DNA from: Cryptomeria japonica
Lineage: Eukaryota > Streptophyta > Pinopsida > Cupressales > Cupressaceae
NCBI RefSeq assembly: GCF_030272615.1
Contig: NC_081414.1
Coordinates: 340,610,502 to 340,674,501, forward strand
Length of the DNA: 64,000 nt
Reading direction: 5' to 3'
Numbering within the stretch: the stretch's first letter is position 1; each line of letters starts with the position of its first letter. This document shows positions 22,966-34,647 of the stretch, piece by piece. Below the pieces are notes generated by a model, which ran no database searches, was not told where the DNA came from, and saw only the letters and a program-made list of their open reading frames with translations. The position numbers and the translations under genes were made by a program.

Positions 22966-24076
22966 ATGGAAAACCTAAGAAAACAATTGGAAACAACTCT
23001 TTCAGACTATGATACAGAAAAGGTGAAGAATATCAAACTTGAAGATGATCTAAAAGATGCTCAGGATATTATTCAAGCACTTCAAGAGAATTTTACTATG
23101 CTAGGAACAAGAGAAGAGAACTTTGTGAAAAGATACAGAATGAGAATGATGAAAAGGAAACTCTTAATGATCTGGTAAACAAGCTAAGACAAGAGATCAG
23201 TACAACATAGAATGAGATGCAGGATATGACTATGAGATTTTGTAAAGAAATTGAAGATAGAAAGAAGAATGAAGAAGACTTGGTTAGAAGACTAAATGAT
23301 GCTAGAAATGAAAACACAAGACTCGGTCATGAAAATGATATGTTGAAGACAGATCTAATGCACACACAAAATGACAGAACTGAACTCATAAGACAAAAAG
23401 GAATCTTGGAAAGTGAACTAACTACTGCAAATCATCACAAGGAGAAATTCAAGAAAATTTCAGAAGAACTTGGTGACATGCTGAAGAATCAGAAACCTAA
23501 TGGTGATACAAATGGCCTTGGCTTTGAAGTTGGTGAAAGCTCTGGTACTGCAAACAATCATGATCATAACAAACCGATAAGACAACCTACTGCTTACAAA
23601 TTTAATGGAAAATTCTTTAACTATAACAAGTATGGTCATAGAGAAAATTAGTGTAGATCTAGAAATTATCAGAACACTAATACACCCACCGGTCAATGTT
23701 CTAAATGCAACAAAGTTGGTCATAATTCAGAAAATTGTAGAATGAATGTGAGATGTTGTCTTTGTGGAAGATTTGGACACTTATCTAATCAATGTAGAAC
23801 ACATACCGACATAGGATATGGGAAATCTATTCAGAAGAACAATGTGACTTGTTATTCCTATAACAAGTTTGGACATATTGCTAAATTTGTAGAAGCAAGT
23901 CCTCACCAACAAATAACAAAGGTCCTAGTTTGAAAGGTAAAGAAAAAGTTGAAGAGGTAAAGCAAGAATTCTCAAAACAATGGATCAAAAAGTCAGATCA
24001 AAATGTTGATGTGATTACTCCTCCACTGGCAGAACAAAGTAACACTCCACCGACAGGAGACTCTTCATCTAACTGA
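22966..24076 (+). pseudogene. Element G ORF1: coiled-coil and CCHC zinc-knuckle Gag-like protein
   Basis: Starts MENLRKQLETTLSDYD at 22966, shortly after the primer site. The first 200 residues are long heptads (coiled coil), with a frameshift near 23110. The frame from 23217 then continues to the knuckles: a degenerate first one near 23610-23655 (Cys to Tyr, then a TAG), CSKCNKVGHNSENC near 23699-23740, CCLCGRFGHLSNQC near 23754-23795, and a degenerate fourth near 23850-23890 followed by a frameshift. A Lys/Glu-rich tail runs to TGA at 24074. About 370 codons overall. Its partner in E is better preserved. Role inferred: RNA-binding nucleocapsid-like protein. Confidence 0.78.
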
Positions 24077-24383
24077 AGAAAATTCTTTTGAGGGTTTAGC
24101 AACAAAATGAAAAACATGCTATTATTCCCTCGGTTGATGGTGAGAAGTTGAAATTACTTCTATACTGACAGATGACTTAAGTTGTGACTTAATCGACAAG
24201 CATTAAATGTGGTAGTTGGCAAAAAATAACATTATAAAGCAAGTGTTTTGGCTCCTTTTTTCATTCATCGAGCATTCAAATCTTCGAGAGCATGAAAATT
24301 CCCGAGCGAAGGTACTCCAATCAAAGAAGTGAAGAAATCAATCAAAGCATTCATCTCGAAGGTAGATTGAGGTATTTATAGCT

Positions 24384-27095
24384 ATGGCATCTTCATCCAT
24401 TCCTAAATTTATTGCAAACCCTACTGTTGTTGAAGTTGTTAAGCGACCTAGACCCATTTTTCAGCTAGTTCCCAAAATTGCTAAGAAAGATGATAGCATA
24501 GGTGCATTCTTTCAAATCCCTAAAGGAGTAGTATATGCTGAAGACCCTAGAATGTATATACATTATCATATTGATGAACTAGGTGATGATGAAATTAAAA
24601 ATATGTATAAGAGTATAATTAGTGATGAATCTAGAAATGTCAAACCTGAACATAAGATAGTAGAAACCCTAGGTTTCACTGAAATTCTTAGTATCCCAAA
24701 TTTCCCCAAGGTTGTCATAAGGATTGTGTTAAGTAGAGTACATGGTGAATTTTTCTGGTTAGACTCTATTCATAAAATCACAAAACAATCAGTAAAAGCT
24801 GTAACAGGGTTACCCTCCACTAGTAATAGACCGGACAAAACTAAGAAGGTCTCAAATGACTTAGTGACAAACCTAACTGGTGCAACATTTGATAAGAGAT
24901 CTCTAAGGCTAAATGATGTGATGGATACAAATATCAGATTTATCAGTATGATCTTAGGTTAAAAGGCTACACATGCAAATAGGTTAAACTTAGTTTCTAG
25001 CCTATGTATTAAGAGTGCCTATGATATGGTCAATGATAATGCAAGGATAGACATATGTGAATGGCTAAAAGATGAGTTGATAGACAATTTGGGAAAGATC
25101 AAAAGAGACAAAAAGGGGACATTTAGATTTGGAAACTTACTTGTTTGTCTGATGCTATACATAACCAAACAAGTACCCGGTATTGGTGCTAGAGATTTTG
25201 GATTTGATATACCGGTAGGAAAACAACTATCAGATCTATTGAACAATATGGGAGAGAATAGGGAGAAAAACATAAATGAGCATTTTCAAGCATTGAAGGC
25301 TCAAATGAAGACCAAAGTAAGACTATCACAAGCTATTGTGGATAAGTATCAAAAGGAAATCTATTTTGTGATCAAGAAAGATGAAATTTGGATGGAGGCA
25401 GTTATCCCTAAAACCATTTGGGTAACTAAAATGGGCTACGAGACAGATGATAACATCATAGAAACTTATGCAAAAGCCCTCCTTGAAGCTCCTAAGGAAC
25501 CAGAAGAGAAAGTATTTGGTAGTGCAGAAACAATTGAGAGCACTATACAATCAAGGAAAAGAGTTAAGAAGGTAGAAGCAACTGTTAGAAAAGGAACCCG
25601 ATAGGCAAAAGCAATCAAGGAAGATGTGCTAAAAAAAAATGGTATAACTGAAAGTGAGTTGGAAGCACTTCAACCAGAAACTCACCTTTCATCGGTTAGA
25701 ACTTCTTCAGAAAGTGACATACCTGCTATATTCAAGAGAGTTGAGAGGAAAAGAAAACCTTCACCAGTACCTTCTCCTACACCTAAAAGGACAAGACATA
25801 AGCAACAGGCAGTAAGGCCTCCGACAAAGAAGATGACTCCTAAGAAGAAGGTGAAGCAAACTATTGCCCCCATTGACAAACTTCTTAGCAAAATTACAGA
25901 GGATGGTAAGCTGAAGAATAACAATAAAATATACAATACACTATTAGCTGATGATAAGAAAAGTATAGAGAATAGTGTAATTCTACACTTAGATATATAC
26001 AAGAAATTTTTGATGCAAATTGTTGATGAAATTCCAAATGACTTGTATAGGAGATTAGAAGCTAGAAGATTATCTATTGTTGAACTAGATAAAAAGATTA
26101 AGATTGAAAAATTAATGGCAGTGTAATCTAGTTAACTCACCTGATGAAATAGACAAATTAATCAGTGAGGCTAACTAGACAGTGTTTTCTACTGCTCACT
26201 GACATGTAGCATTAATGGCAAGCAGAGTAAAGGAAGTTTATGAGGAAACTACTAATGGATGGGTATCATGGCTATTGTAAAAATTGTTGGACAAACATCT
26301 GGTATAGAATTCAGACCTACTAATGTAACTGAGGTCTTATTAGATTCAATAAAGAAGATCACAAAATGCAATGCACAAGCCTATAAGGATATTGATGATA
26401 CTATACCAATTCTTAAATTGATAGGACCAAAGTGCAGTGTTGAGAATAAAGATTCTTTAGGTCAACTAGACAAATTGTCTAAGTTTATCACTGGTAACCT
26501 AGTAGCTATTGATCAAATAAATGAGGATACATTTAAGGAGAGAATGATAAAAGAAAAAGAGAAATTCTTTGAGGATATTGTAAAGAAAAACAAGGAAGAA
26601 ATGGACACCCTTTTACCAGAACTTGGAGAAATAATCTATGACTTCAAGAAACTATACAGGGACACTTGCAAAACAAATGTCTTAACAGAGGATCTTGACA
26701 AAGAGATCAACAAAGCTCAAGAGAAGATAAATAATACTATTGACAATTTGATTGGAAAATCAGATTCATTTTTGGAATTAGAAAAGAGAATTGCAGAGCA
26801 GGAAGAGAAAATCAAAGAATTGGAGAAAGACAAACAGGGAATAAAGGATAAGGCAAAGGACTTAAAATACAGACTTAGTTCGAGACTAGAGTATCTTATT
26901 TCTTTGAGAAAAGAAATATCTGAGGCTCTGGTTCCCGGACTGAAGACACCGAAAGAGAAAATGCACATACTCACCGGTATAGTGCAGAGAACACAAGAGG
27001 CAATAAAAGACTGCAAAACATTCAACAATGGCATAAATTTAGTGTTAACAGATATCTTTCAGATTGTAACCCACTGGTTACAAGAATCCAGATAG
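24384..27095 (+). pseudogene. Element G ORF2: large protein of unknown family, with an internal deletion
   Basis: Starts MASSSIPKFIANPTVVEVVK at 24384. A conserved block at residues about 45-145 includes EDPRMYIHYHIDELGDDEI, KPEHKIVETLGFTEI, SRVHGEFFWLDS and HKITKQSVKAVTGLPSTS. The same block is seen in E and, more diverged, in C. After stops at 24960 and 25603 there is a basic stretch near 25740-25870 (KRTRHKQQ, KKMTPKKKVKQ), likely a nuclear or nucleic-acid-binding tail. A junction follows near 26255 where about 0.5 kb present in E is missing. A final coiled coil lies at 26600-27095. No enzyme motif. It could be a second structural protein, but I infer that only from repeated conservation and absence of catalytic motifs. 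Confidence 0.72.
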
Positions 27096-27365
27096 GACTC
27101 CACTGATAGTGAATGACAACCTTTGTCATTGATGTTAAAGGGGAAGTAGTGGGATGAGAAAAAATGGTCAGAAGGAAGGGACTTCATCTACTTAGGGGGA
27201 GCATATAGTTTTGAGCACACAATTTTGAGCATACAGTTTGGAGCATATAGTTTTGAGTATGCAGTTTTGGTAAGACAATTTTGGCAGACTATTTTTTTTG
27301 GATATCATTTTGGACATGTTTTTATTTTTCTCATGAGTGTTTCCATCAATGCCAAAGGGGGAGAT
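27096..27365 (+). other. Element G 3' untranslated region and polypurine tract
   Basis: AAAGGGGGAGAT at 27354-27365 touches the 3' LTR. Near 27210-27265 there are four short repeats on the theme 'gagcatatagttttga'. A second purine run, 'cttagggggagcatatag', lies near 27190-27210. Confidence 0.75.
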
Positions 27366-28095
27366 TGTTGGCAAATGTACACTCCAATGAGAAATTGTAG
27401 GTGATTGAAGGTTTTGTCATTGATGACAACCTTGCAATCATATGATATCGACAAGACAAGAAACCAACACTGACACCTTGGCCGACCTCTATTATGTTTG
27501 AAATGTATTTTATAATTAATTGTAAAATCATTGTAAGCTGACATGGTGAGTTGTAATATGACTCATATATGTATGAGATCATATTGTAATAGGAAAGAGG
27601 TGTAATAGGACGTGAGATAAGAAGACCTAATATGCAAATTATAGGTTAAGGGTTTATGTATGTAGCATAGCTTAAACCGGTATTGGATCTGGCATAGTAG
27701 ATGCTAATCTGAAGCAGTACAAGACATTGGATTAATATAAACCATTTTTGTAAGTCAGTGTGACTTCTTTTGTAATTGAGTAGTGAGCTCTAGGCACTTG
27801 GCCTTCCTGCATGTGCAAGCCCCTATTGTAAGAGTAATATTCCCTTATCGGCCAGTAAGAAAATATTGTGAGTCACAAATCCCACCGAGGTTTTTCCCAC
27901 ACCAGGTTTCCTCATTAAAATACTGTGTTATGGTGTGCTTCTCATGTGGTTGTTGTTATTGTTGTTTATTGCATTATTTTTGGTTTACCAGTACACAATT
28001 TTAATATGTTTTTCATGTTTTAAGTCAAGTAAATTCTTAAACTGGTTAGATACTGAATCACCCCCCCCCTCTCAGTATCTTTGGGAATCCTAACA
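27366..28095 (+). repeat. Element G 3' LTR (730 bp)
   Basis: TGTTGGCAAATG...AATCCTAACA. Its hairpin is perfect: AGATACTGA (28048-28056) with TCAGTATCT (28072-28080). ATATG follows at 28096-28100. Confidence 0.88.
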
Positions 28096-28100
28096 ATATG

Positions 28101-28422
28101 TTCCACCTCTCATTCAATTCTCACCCAATTATCTATAAATTGAGCATTCAATCTTCATTTTTAACAACCATGAACTTCGAATCTTTGTGTCATTTGCAGG
28201 TTGCCAACATGGTATCTGAGAGCCACCATACCACAAGGAAGAGAAGAACAATGAAAACTAGATGTAGTCTTGGAATAGGGAGAATTAATTAATAGATTTT
28301 ACATTCCTATTTCTTGTTTTACATTATTTCATTGAGTTTTGCTTAAATTCTATTAGGATAGGGATTCATAATTTCCCTTTGATTTTTGATTGATATTACA
28401 TTATGAATTTTAACCTACGACA
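28101..28422 (+). repeat. Element D 5' LTR, third segment and LTR end
   Basis: Matches about 51594-51910, ending CCTACGACA where the 3' LTR ends CCTATGACA. Confidence 0.88.
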
Positions 28423-28425
28423 TTT

Positions 28426-28441
28426 TGGTGAACCCAACATG
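28426..28441 (+). promoter_or_regulatory. Element D primer-binding site
   Basis: TGGTGAACCCAACATG starts three bases after the LTR end. It is not the initiator Met site. Which tRNA it matches needs a tRNA 3'-end search. Confidence 0.7.
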
Positions 28442-30425
28442 AACTAACAACAATTTAACCTTTGTTTTCTGTGTGATTTTGCAAGTCGTATGAAATTTTT
28501 TATTTTTTTTGCAAGTTTGTACGGATTGCACAACAGATTCAAAATCATGCAATCGTGTTTACACAATCATGGAATCACATAGCCAAGAACATGCAATCGA
28601 TCACATAGGGTCACACATTTGTGTGAAACCCATCACGCAATCATCTAGATCTTGTCACACAATCGATCAAATCCTGTTACACATTCATTGGCTGGATTAT
28701 GCATTTTGTTTCTTATTTTTCTCATTAGTTGCACTCTGTTCTATCTTGATTCTGTAGTAAATTTGCTAAATATGAATATGGTTTACACTTATTACATGCT
28801 TTAATTATGACATCTTATGGCACATAAGGTACAATTTAGGATTTCAGGTGCAAGGAGGACAAAGGAAAAAAGAAGACAAGCCAGACACTATCAGTGAATC
28901 CTAAAGGTAGAAAAGTAGATACGAGATCTATAGGACCAACCAGCCATTGATAGATACAACAACCTAGTTCTCTCATTTAGAGCAAAATATGATTTCTTAA
29001 CATATAATGGATGATGAGAGATCTTCCTAGGTCATCACAATCTATTTTGCAGGTTCCAGATCAGAATTAGCTTTTTTATTTTATTTTTTGTTTGGTCTAT
29101 CTGCGTATCACACATTCGCCTAGATAGGATCACACAATCATTTTGTCAGTATCACACATTCTCTTTGTTAGAATTATGCAATCGCTCTGTCATTATTAAG
29201 AAATCACTCATACAGAATCATGCAATCACTCAGGTATCATTACGCATTCATATTTTTCATTGTTAAGTTTATGTTTTATGTGGATTTTCTTGGGTTACTT
29301 ATTATCTGTTTGCAACATGTGGCAAATTTACATAAAGGATCAGATTATTACTGAATCATAAGCACTTATGCTATCACACTTCAGTTTTGGGCTTAAAATA
29401 AACCTAGTTAAAATTGACATGCACATGCGTATCTCACACCCAAATTTGGGTTTTAAAATGAATGTGAATCAGGCTTATCAATAGAATAAATAACACTTCA
29501 TTTTATTTAAGGGAAATAAATTTTTATCATGTTTGAGGTGGACCTACTGTTGCATCAACTACCTTTTCATCCACCATTGGGGTCTTGGGAGAAAGGGAGA
29601 AGGTGATAACAACACCCAAATTTTTCATTTTAGTAGTGAAGGGCATCTTTGACATGGGATTTCATCACCCCATAGAGGTACTTTGAATTTGGATGCGTTG
29701 GGGATATCATCTCTCCCAGTGTACTCTCGAGTGGTTTTTTCAAGATGCTATATAAATATACTAGTCAGGCGGCTAGAGTGTTGAGTGAATTCGATGTATG
29801 TGGGGGCCTTCCCTGCATTGATAAGCTTAACCAAACTCTTAAGTGGCTTGCTCTAAGAATCCATCGTTGGATCGCTACCCCTCAAAATTTACAGTAAGAA
29901 CCAACTTAGTATCCCAAATCCCACATTCAGTGATTTTGGGAGTGTGGATCATACCCCATAGATACCCCTCATGTACCTTACATTATGAGACATAAATCCC
30001 TCGGTGATAAGATCTTTGGATCTTCGGGTTAAGAGAGATTGGCATGCCCAAGAAGTGTGTTCTATGGAGTGGAGCCAGTACTTCCAGACTCTCTATCTAT
30101 TTGTCTTGTTTCATTATTTTGCTGCAGGGGACTCATTGAATGGTTTTCACTTTCCAACCTAATATTGTTTTCTATGTTTTAATATGTATCATTGTACCAG
30201 ACTAGTATTGAGTCAGTGTTTGGGCTATTTCAGGCCCTATCTTGCGTATCTCTAAATTATCAGAGTTGGTCAGAACATGGTTCAGTCAACTATACCTATC
30301 TTCAAACAACTATTCTCAAATTTGGAAAACAACAAACTTGTCCTACAAACAAAATTAGTGGAAACAAAGTTCATCTTGGAACATCAGATGGTCCTACAAA
30401 CTCAAAATTTTACATACTTGTGACC
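28442..30425 (+). other. Element D leader with clustered CACACAATC repeats
   Basis: No coding frame. Degenerate units on 'tcacacaatcg' or 'catgcaatcg' recur in two clusters, about 28540-28700 and 29105-29250, spaced about 20-30 bp. Such a long non-coding leader is known in Tat/Ogre elements. The stretch 29250-30425 has nothing else I can name. Confidence 0.6.
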
Positions 30426-30795
30426 ATAGGCAGTCCTTGCATAGTCCTCATTTATTTCCTTAGGAGTTGCATAAGTCTTTGAATAGTCCTCATTTACATC
30501 CTTATTATCGTCCATATTTACATTCTTATTATCATCCTCATTTACGTCCTTATTATCGTCTTCATTTACGTCATTATTATCATCCTTAGAAGTTGCATAG
30601 TCCTCATTTGCATCCTTAGGAGCTACATAAGTCTTTGCATAGTCCTCATTTACATCCTTATTATCATCCTCATTTACATCCTTATTATCATCCTTAGAAT
30701 TTTCATAGTCCTCATTTATGTCTTTATTATCGTCCTCATATACGTTGCATAAGTCCTCATTTACGTCCTCATTATCATCCTCATATATGCTCTTA
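30426..30795. repeat. 24-bp minisatellite in the D leader
   Basis: Unit close to TCCTCATTTACATCCTTATT plus ATCA, repeated with substitutions, alternating with longer blocks holding 'cttaggagttgcataagtc'. On the minus strand one unit reads DNKDVNED, but no long ORF extends from it. Confidence 0.75.
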
Positions 30796-30883
30796 GATTT
30801 GATCCTTATTAGACCTCATATACATTTGTCTTAGTCCATCATCATTTGCATAATAATCCTATAAAGTCATAGCATGTGTCTTA

Positions 30884-32105
30884 ATGGGTCTCCTAGGTGA
30901 TGGTTTGCTCCCCTTCAAGCAACCTAATCTAGTGCCAAATGACAATCAACAAGAAATCATTGACGGTTTAGGTAACTTGTCCTAACAATTAAAGAGAAAT
31001 GCACCTCATTATATAGGAGTCGAGTATGAGCTAAATAGAGAGTATAAAATTGGTCGTAGAATTGATAGAGAAATTGTTGCAGAACTTCTAAGAGAAGAGC
31101 TTGAAAAACTTGCGTTGCAAAAATCTCGAAATACTCAACAAGTCTCACGTCCAAATCCCCAATAGAGAGTTTGGTCTAGTATTTCATATTCCATATTTAG
31201 GTATAGAGTCTTACATTAGGTTCTAAACCATCCTCATATAGAAGTCTTAAATGCCCATCACAAGGTCACAAAAGGCAAAAAGTAAGATGGATCCAAACAA
31301 TGACTTGTTAGTTAATCCAACTTGGAACATGGACATATCAAGTAGTCAATAGTCAAATACACAGGCAATGCCCACAATACATGAGCTATAGTAAAATTTA
31401 ACATGCTGAGAGATTGAGTTAGCTCAATAGGACCCACATGTCCTTATGATCTTAGACACTCTTATACATAATGATAGGGACAAATATCTCTTGTTGTTAT
31501 TACAAAATGGGGCCAAATTACTTGAAGATTTTGATATCACAACAATCTTATCACAAGGAACTACTTTAGGTCCAAATAGTAGTCAAATACCACATATGAC
31601 ACAAGTGCAAGTGATGACCTCAAGTTTTCCTCAGAATATATCAATATCATCTATACAAACAAATGTCATTTCAAACACAACTTATCAATCGAGTGCATCA
31701 TCCTCAACAATAAACGTTAGCACACCAACACAAGCTATCCTATCCTCTCACATAATACCGATAATGTCAAGTGTTTCAGCACCTATTTAAACACAAGTTT
31801 CGCATACAACAAATGTGACTCAACGTCTAGTTTCCTATTCCATAGGATCTACATACAGTCATCAAAATACAAACCCAGGTTCCGCTAATACAATGAGTAC
31901 AACCCAGTCAAACATGGGTTCACATGTCTCTTATTTCACAGTACCTAGTGGAACCCATAACACACATAATTATAATTATAGTACATTTCAATGACCTCCT
32001 AGTTATACTACCACAAATCATTTTGTGGGAAATATACATGCACAAAGTGTACCCCTAACTCAAACATATATTCTATCCCAATAGGTATAGAATCTGCAAC
32101 AACAG
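30884..32105 (+). pseudogene. Element D gag N-terminal region, broken
   Basis: From the ATG at 30884 the frame reads DGLLPFKQPNLVPNDNQQE, then after a stop GVEYELNREYKIGRRIDRE and LLREELEKLALQKSRN (helical). A frameshift lies between about 31160 and 31446. From 31446 a Ser/Thr/Gln-rich low-complexity stretch runs to the gag core. The start is a guess because stops are frequent. Confidence 0.6.
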
Positions 32106-33179
32106 ATGGCAACTATGCAAACCGGTAATGATAAAAAGAGCTACACAATGCAAGACTTACGTCCTTATCCTTTTGATCACACATTATGCATGCCACCTTT
32201 CCCACCACATTTTGAAACACCAAAAATTGATAGATACCGAGGGAAAGGTGATCCTAGAGATCACATCAAAGATTTTTTTATGACATGTATAGAGGTTGCA
32301 ACCGAAGACACTTATCTAATGACACTGTTTCCTAAAAGTCTGGGAGGCTCAACCTTGGAGTGGTTTTCACATCTACCATCAACTATCACATCATGGGGTG
32401 AACTAGCTGAACACTTCATTGCTAACTTCTCACATAATATTGAAACCCTAGTCACTTTGATGGACTTATGTGCCACAAAAAAAAATGAGAATGAAACATT
32501 TGCATCTTTTATACAAATATGGAGAGCTCTCTATAGAAGGTGCAAGATTATTATTCCCAAAACAGAGCAAGTTAACATGTTTATAGAAAAATTAATCCCT
32601 AAAATCAAGTACCCGATACAAATGCAATGTTTGACCACATTTAAACAAATCATTGAAAAAGCCTTAAAGTGTGAGAAAGGACTAGTAGAACAAGGTCTCA
32701 TTAAATGTGGCAATAACAACAACACTGATAAATCCAAATTTTGGTCAAAAAACAAAAATGCGACTAACGATGATGTTGTAAACGCCTATACAGTGAATAG
32801 AACTCAACCGATTTTGTCTTTACAAGGTCCAAGTCGATTATTTAGTCCACATATAGAGAATAACACTATATTGACCTATGTAAATGTTGTGCAAACTATG
32901 AACACAAAATTCCCAAGAGTGAATGCTCCAAAAAGGAATTACACGCCTCTAGAGGAACCTATTGAATCAATGTTAAAAAAGTTAATATAGACAAACATGA
33001 TCAATTTGCCAGAAGTAAGAGTATATGAACCAGGTCTTTTCAAACCTACATGGTGGAATGATAGTGTTTTTTTTGAATATCATCATACTAAAGGTCACAA
33101 AACTGCAAGTTGCTATAAATTGAAAAACTTAATCCAAGACACGATCGATCAAGGTGACATCACAATTGACACCAAATAA
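32106..33179 (+). pseudogene. Element D gag core (Ty3 retrotransposon gag) and zinc-finger-like motif
   Basis: 32106-32990 encodes DRYRGKGDPRDHIKDFF, LFPKSLGGSTLEWFSHLP, SWGELAEHFIANF and ETFASFIQIWRALYRR, the capsid-type Retrotrans_gag domain of Ty3 elements. One in-frame TAG separates it from 32997-33179, with VFFEYHHTKGHKTASCYKLK, the H-T-K-G-H-x4-C motif typical of Tat gag; its first Cys is replaced by Phe. Gag forms the particle and binds RNA. Confidence 0.85.
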
Positions 33180-33971
33180 ACTTCAGCAAACAAGAATCAT
33201 ACCATATTTAAGGATCCATTTGTCAAACATGATAAAGGGAATGCATCTACATTGGGAACACAAGACAATACAACTAACTGGATAAAAAGTCTCATATGAC
33301 TATACTATTCATGCCATTAGCTTAGGGGATGTAGTAAATGATGATTCACAAGAAGCACTTGATAATGATGAGCAATATCAAGAGACTTACAACTATGACA
33401 ACCAAATTTGCATGCTGTCAAAAGCACCAAATATGATGAAGACAAGAATCTCTATCTTATGGACTAGGGGCATGAAGAATCATATTATTTGAGATGGTTT
33501 GAAGATGAACTTATAGAACATATCATGGATGTCAGACTTGCACATAATGACTATAGGAAGGGATATGAAATGAACCTTGATAACACAACATATGTTGCAG
33601 AGAGTTCCCTCACAAGAAATGATACAATGGCTACAATCACGATAACTCCCAGAGACAGAGACTGTACAGTAGTTACTCATAGATATAAAGTAACTTTACA
33701 AGGAGTGCCAACAAACCCACCAGCAATAGTATGGACCTATAATGTTGTGGAGCAACTCAAGAAAAACTTGACCCAGATATCACTCTTTGAACTATTGCAT
33801 ATATCACCAACTCATAAATCTATCTTGGACAAAGCACTCCAAGACTCAGTAGTTGACAAAGATATAGATGAAAATGGTTTCCAATCCATGGTGGGGAATT
33901 TGCTTAATGGTACCCATATTGCATTCACAGAAAGAGATATTGTGATAGACTTCTCCATAATGACCCACTAC
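33180..33971 (+). pseudogene. Element D gag-protease linker
   Basis: 33180-33488 is stop-rich. 33489-33977 is open and includes VVEQLKKNLTQISLFELLHIS, a segment usual between gag and protease in Tat/Ogre elements. A frameshift leads to the protease frame near 33972. Confidence 0.65.
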
Positions 33972-34450
33972 ATCTAGAAGCTTACATACACAAGAGAAGA
34001 ATCAAACGAGTACTTATAGATGGAGGAGCTGGTCTCAACATCTATACATTAAAGCTCATTAATACATTGGGATATTCTGATCTTCACATTGATCCTGCAA
34101 AAATAATAAACATCAAAGCATATGATGATGAAGAGCATCCTTCAAAAGGTATAGTTATGCTACCAGTGCAAATAGGACCTATAAAAACAAAGGTTACTTT
34201 CCAATTGCTGGACTGAGAACTAGGGTACATCATGTTATTGGGCCGCCCATGGATTCATACCATGCAAGATGCACCATCAATATTTCATCAATGTGTTAAA
34301 TTCCCATATAATGGCATTGAAATCACCATAAAGGGTGATCCAAATCCATTCCAACACTGTAATCACTTAAAGGCAAGTATAGATAACCAGGTACCCATTA
34401 ATCAAGCAACACCTCTCACTACACAAATGGAGTCATTAACGATCACATAA
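33972..34450 (+). pseudogene. Element D aspartic protease (retropepsin)
   Basis: VLIDGGAGLNIYTLKLINTLG holds the catalytic Asp (codon 34019-34021) in a D-G-G-A form as seen in this lineage. YIMLLGRPWIHTMQDAPS is the conserved C-terminal LLGRPW block. One stop at about 34216. It would process the polyprotein. Confidence 0.82.
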
Positions 34451-34647
34451 ATATAGAAGAATGTGCCTACAACATCTTCTTTACAGATTAAGGATGTTGG
34501 TTGTGGGGAATACTCTATTTCAAATACCTTAAATGTAAAACCATTATCTCTTTCTCCTAGGTCTTTTGGGAAGCCTCAAAACATAGTAATGAAACAAGAC
34601 AAAGGAAAATAAATAGTAAGGTACTTAGATTCATTATCTTTCATTAC

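Larger units (their letters stand above)
22105..28095 (+). mobile_element. Element G: non-autonomous LTR retrotransposon with two ORFs and no pol
   Basis: LTRs 22105-22894 and 27366-28095 (TGTTGG...CCTAACA), flanked by ATCTG (22100-22104) and ATATG (28096-28100), one mismatch. The D LTR sequence continues across the site. The internal 4.47 kb has an initiator Met primer site, ORF1 (22966-24076), ORF2 (24384-27095) and a polypurine tract. No RT, integrase, protease or RNase H motif occurs in any frame. It is the same family as element E in opposite orientation and a distant relative of element C. Confidence 0.88.

Noticed and set aside
22648-23178. Plus-strand ORF starting with hydrophobic residues
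   Set aside because: Starts inside the G 5' LTR and crosses the primer site. The real ORF1 starts at 22966; the hydrophobic part is LTR sequence.
30426-30795. CRISPR-like repeat array
   Set aside because: Units are contiguous without unique spacers and degenerate; a minisatellite in a retrotransposon leader of a plant genome.
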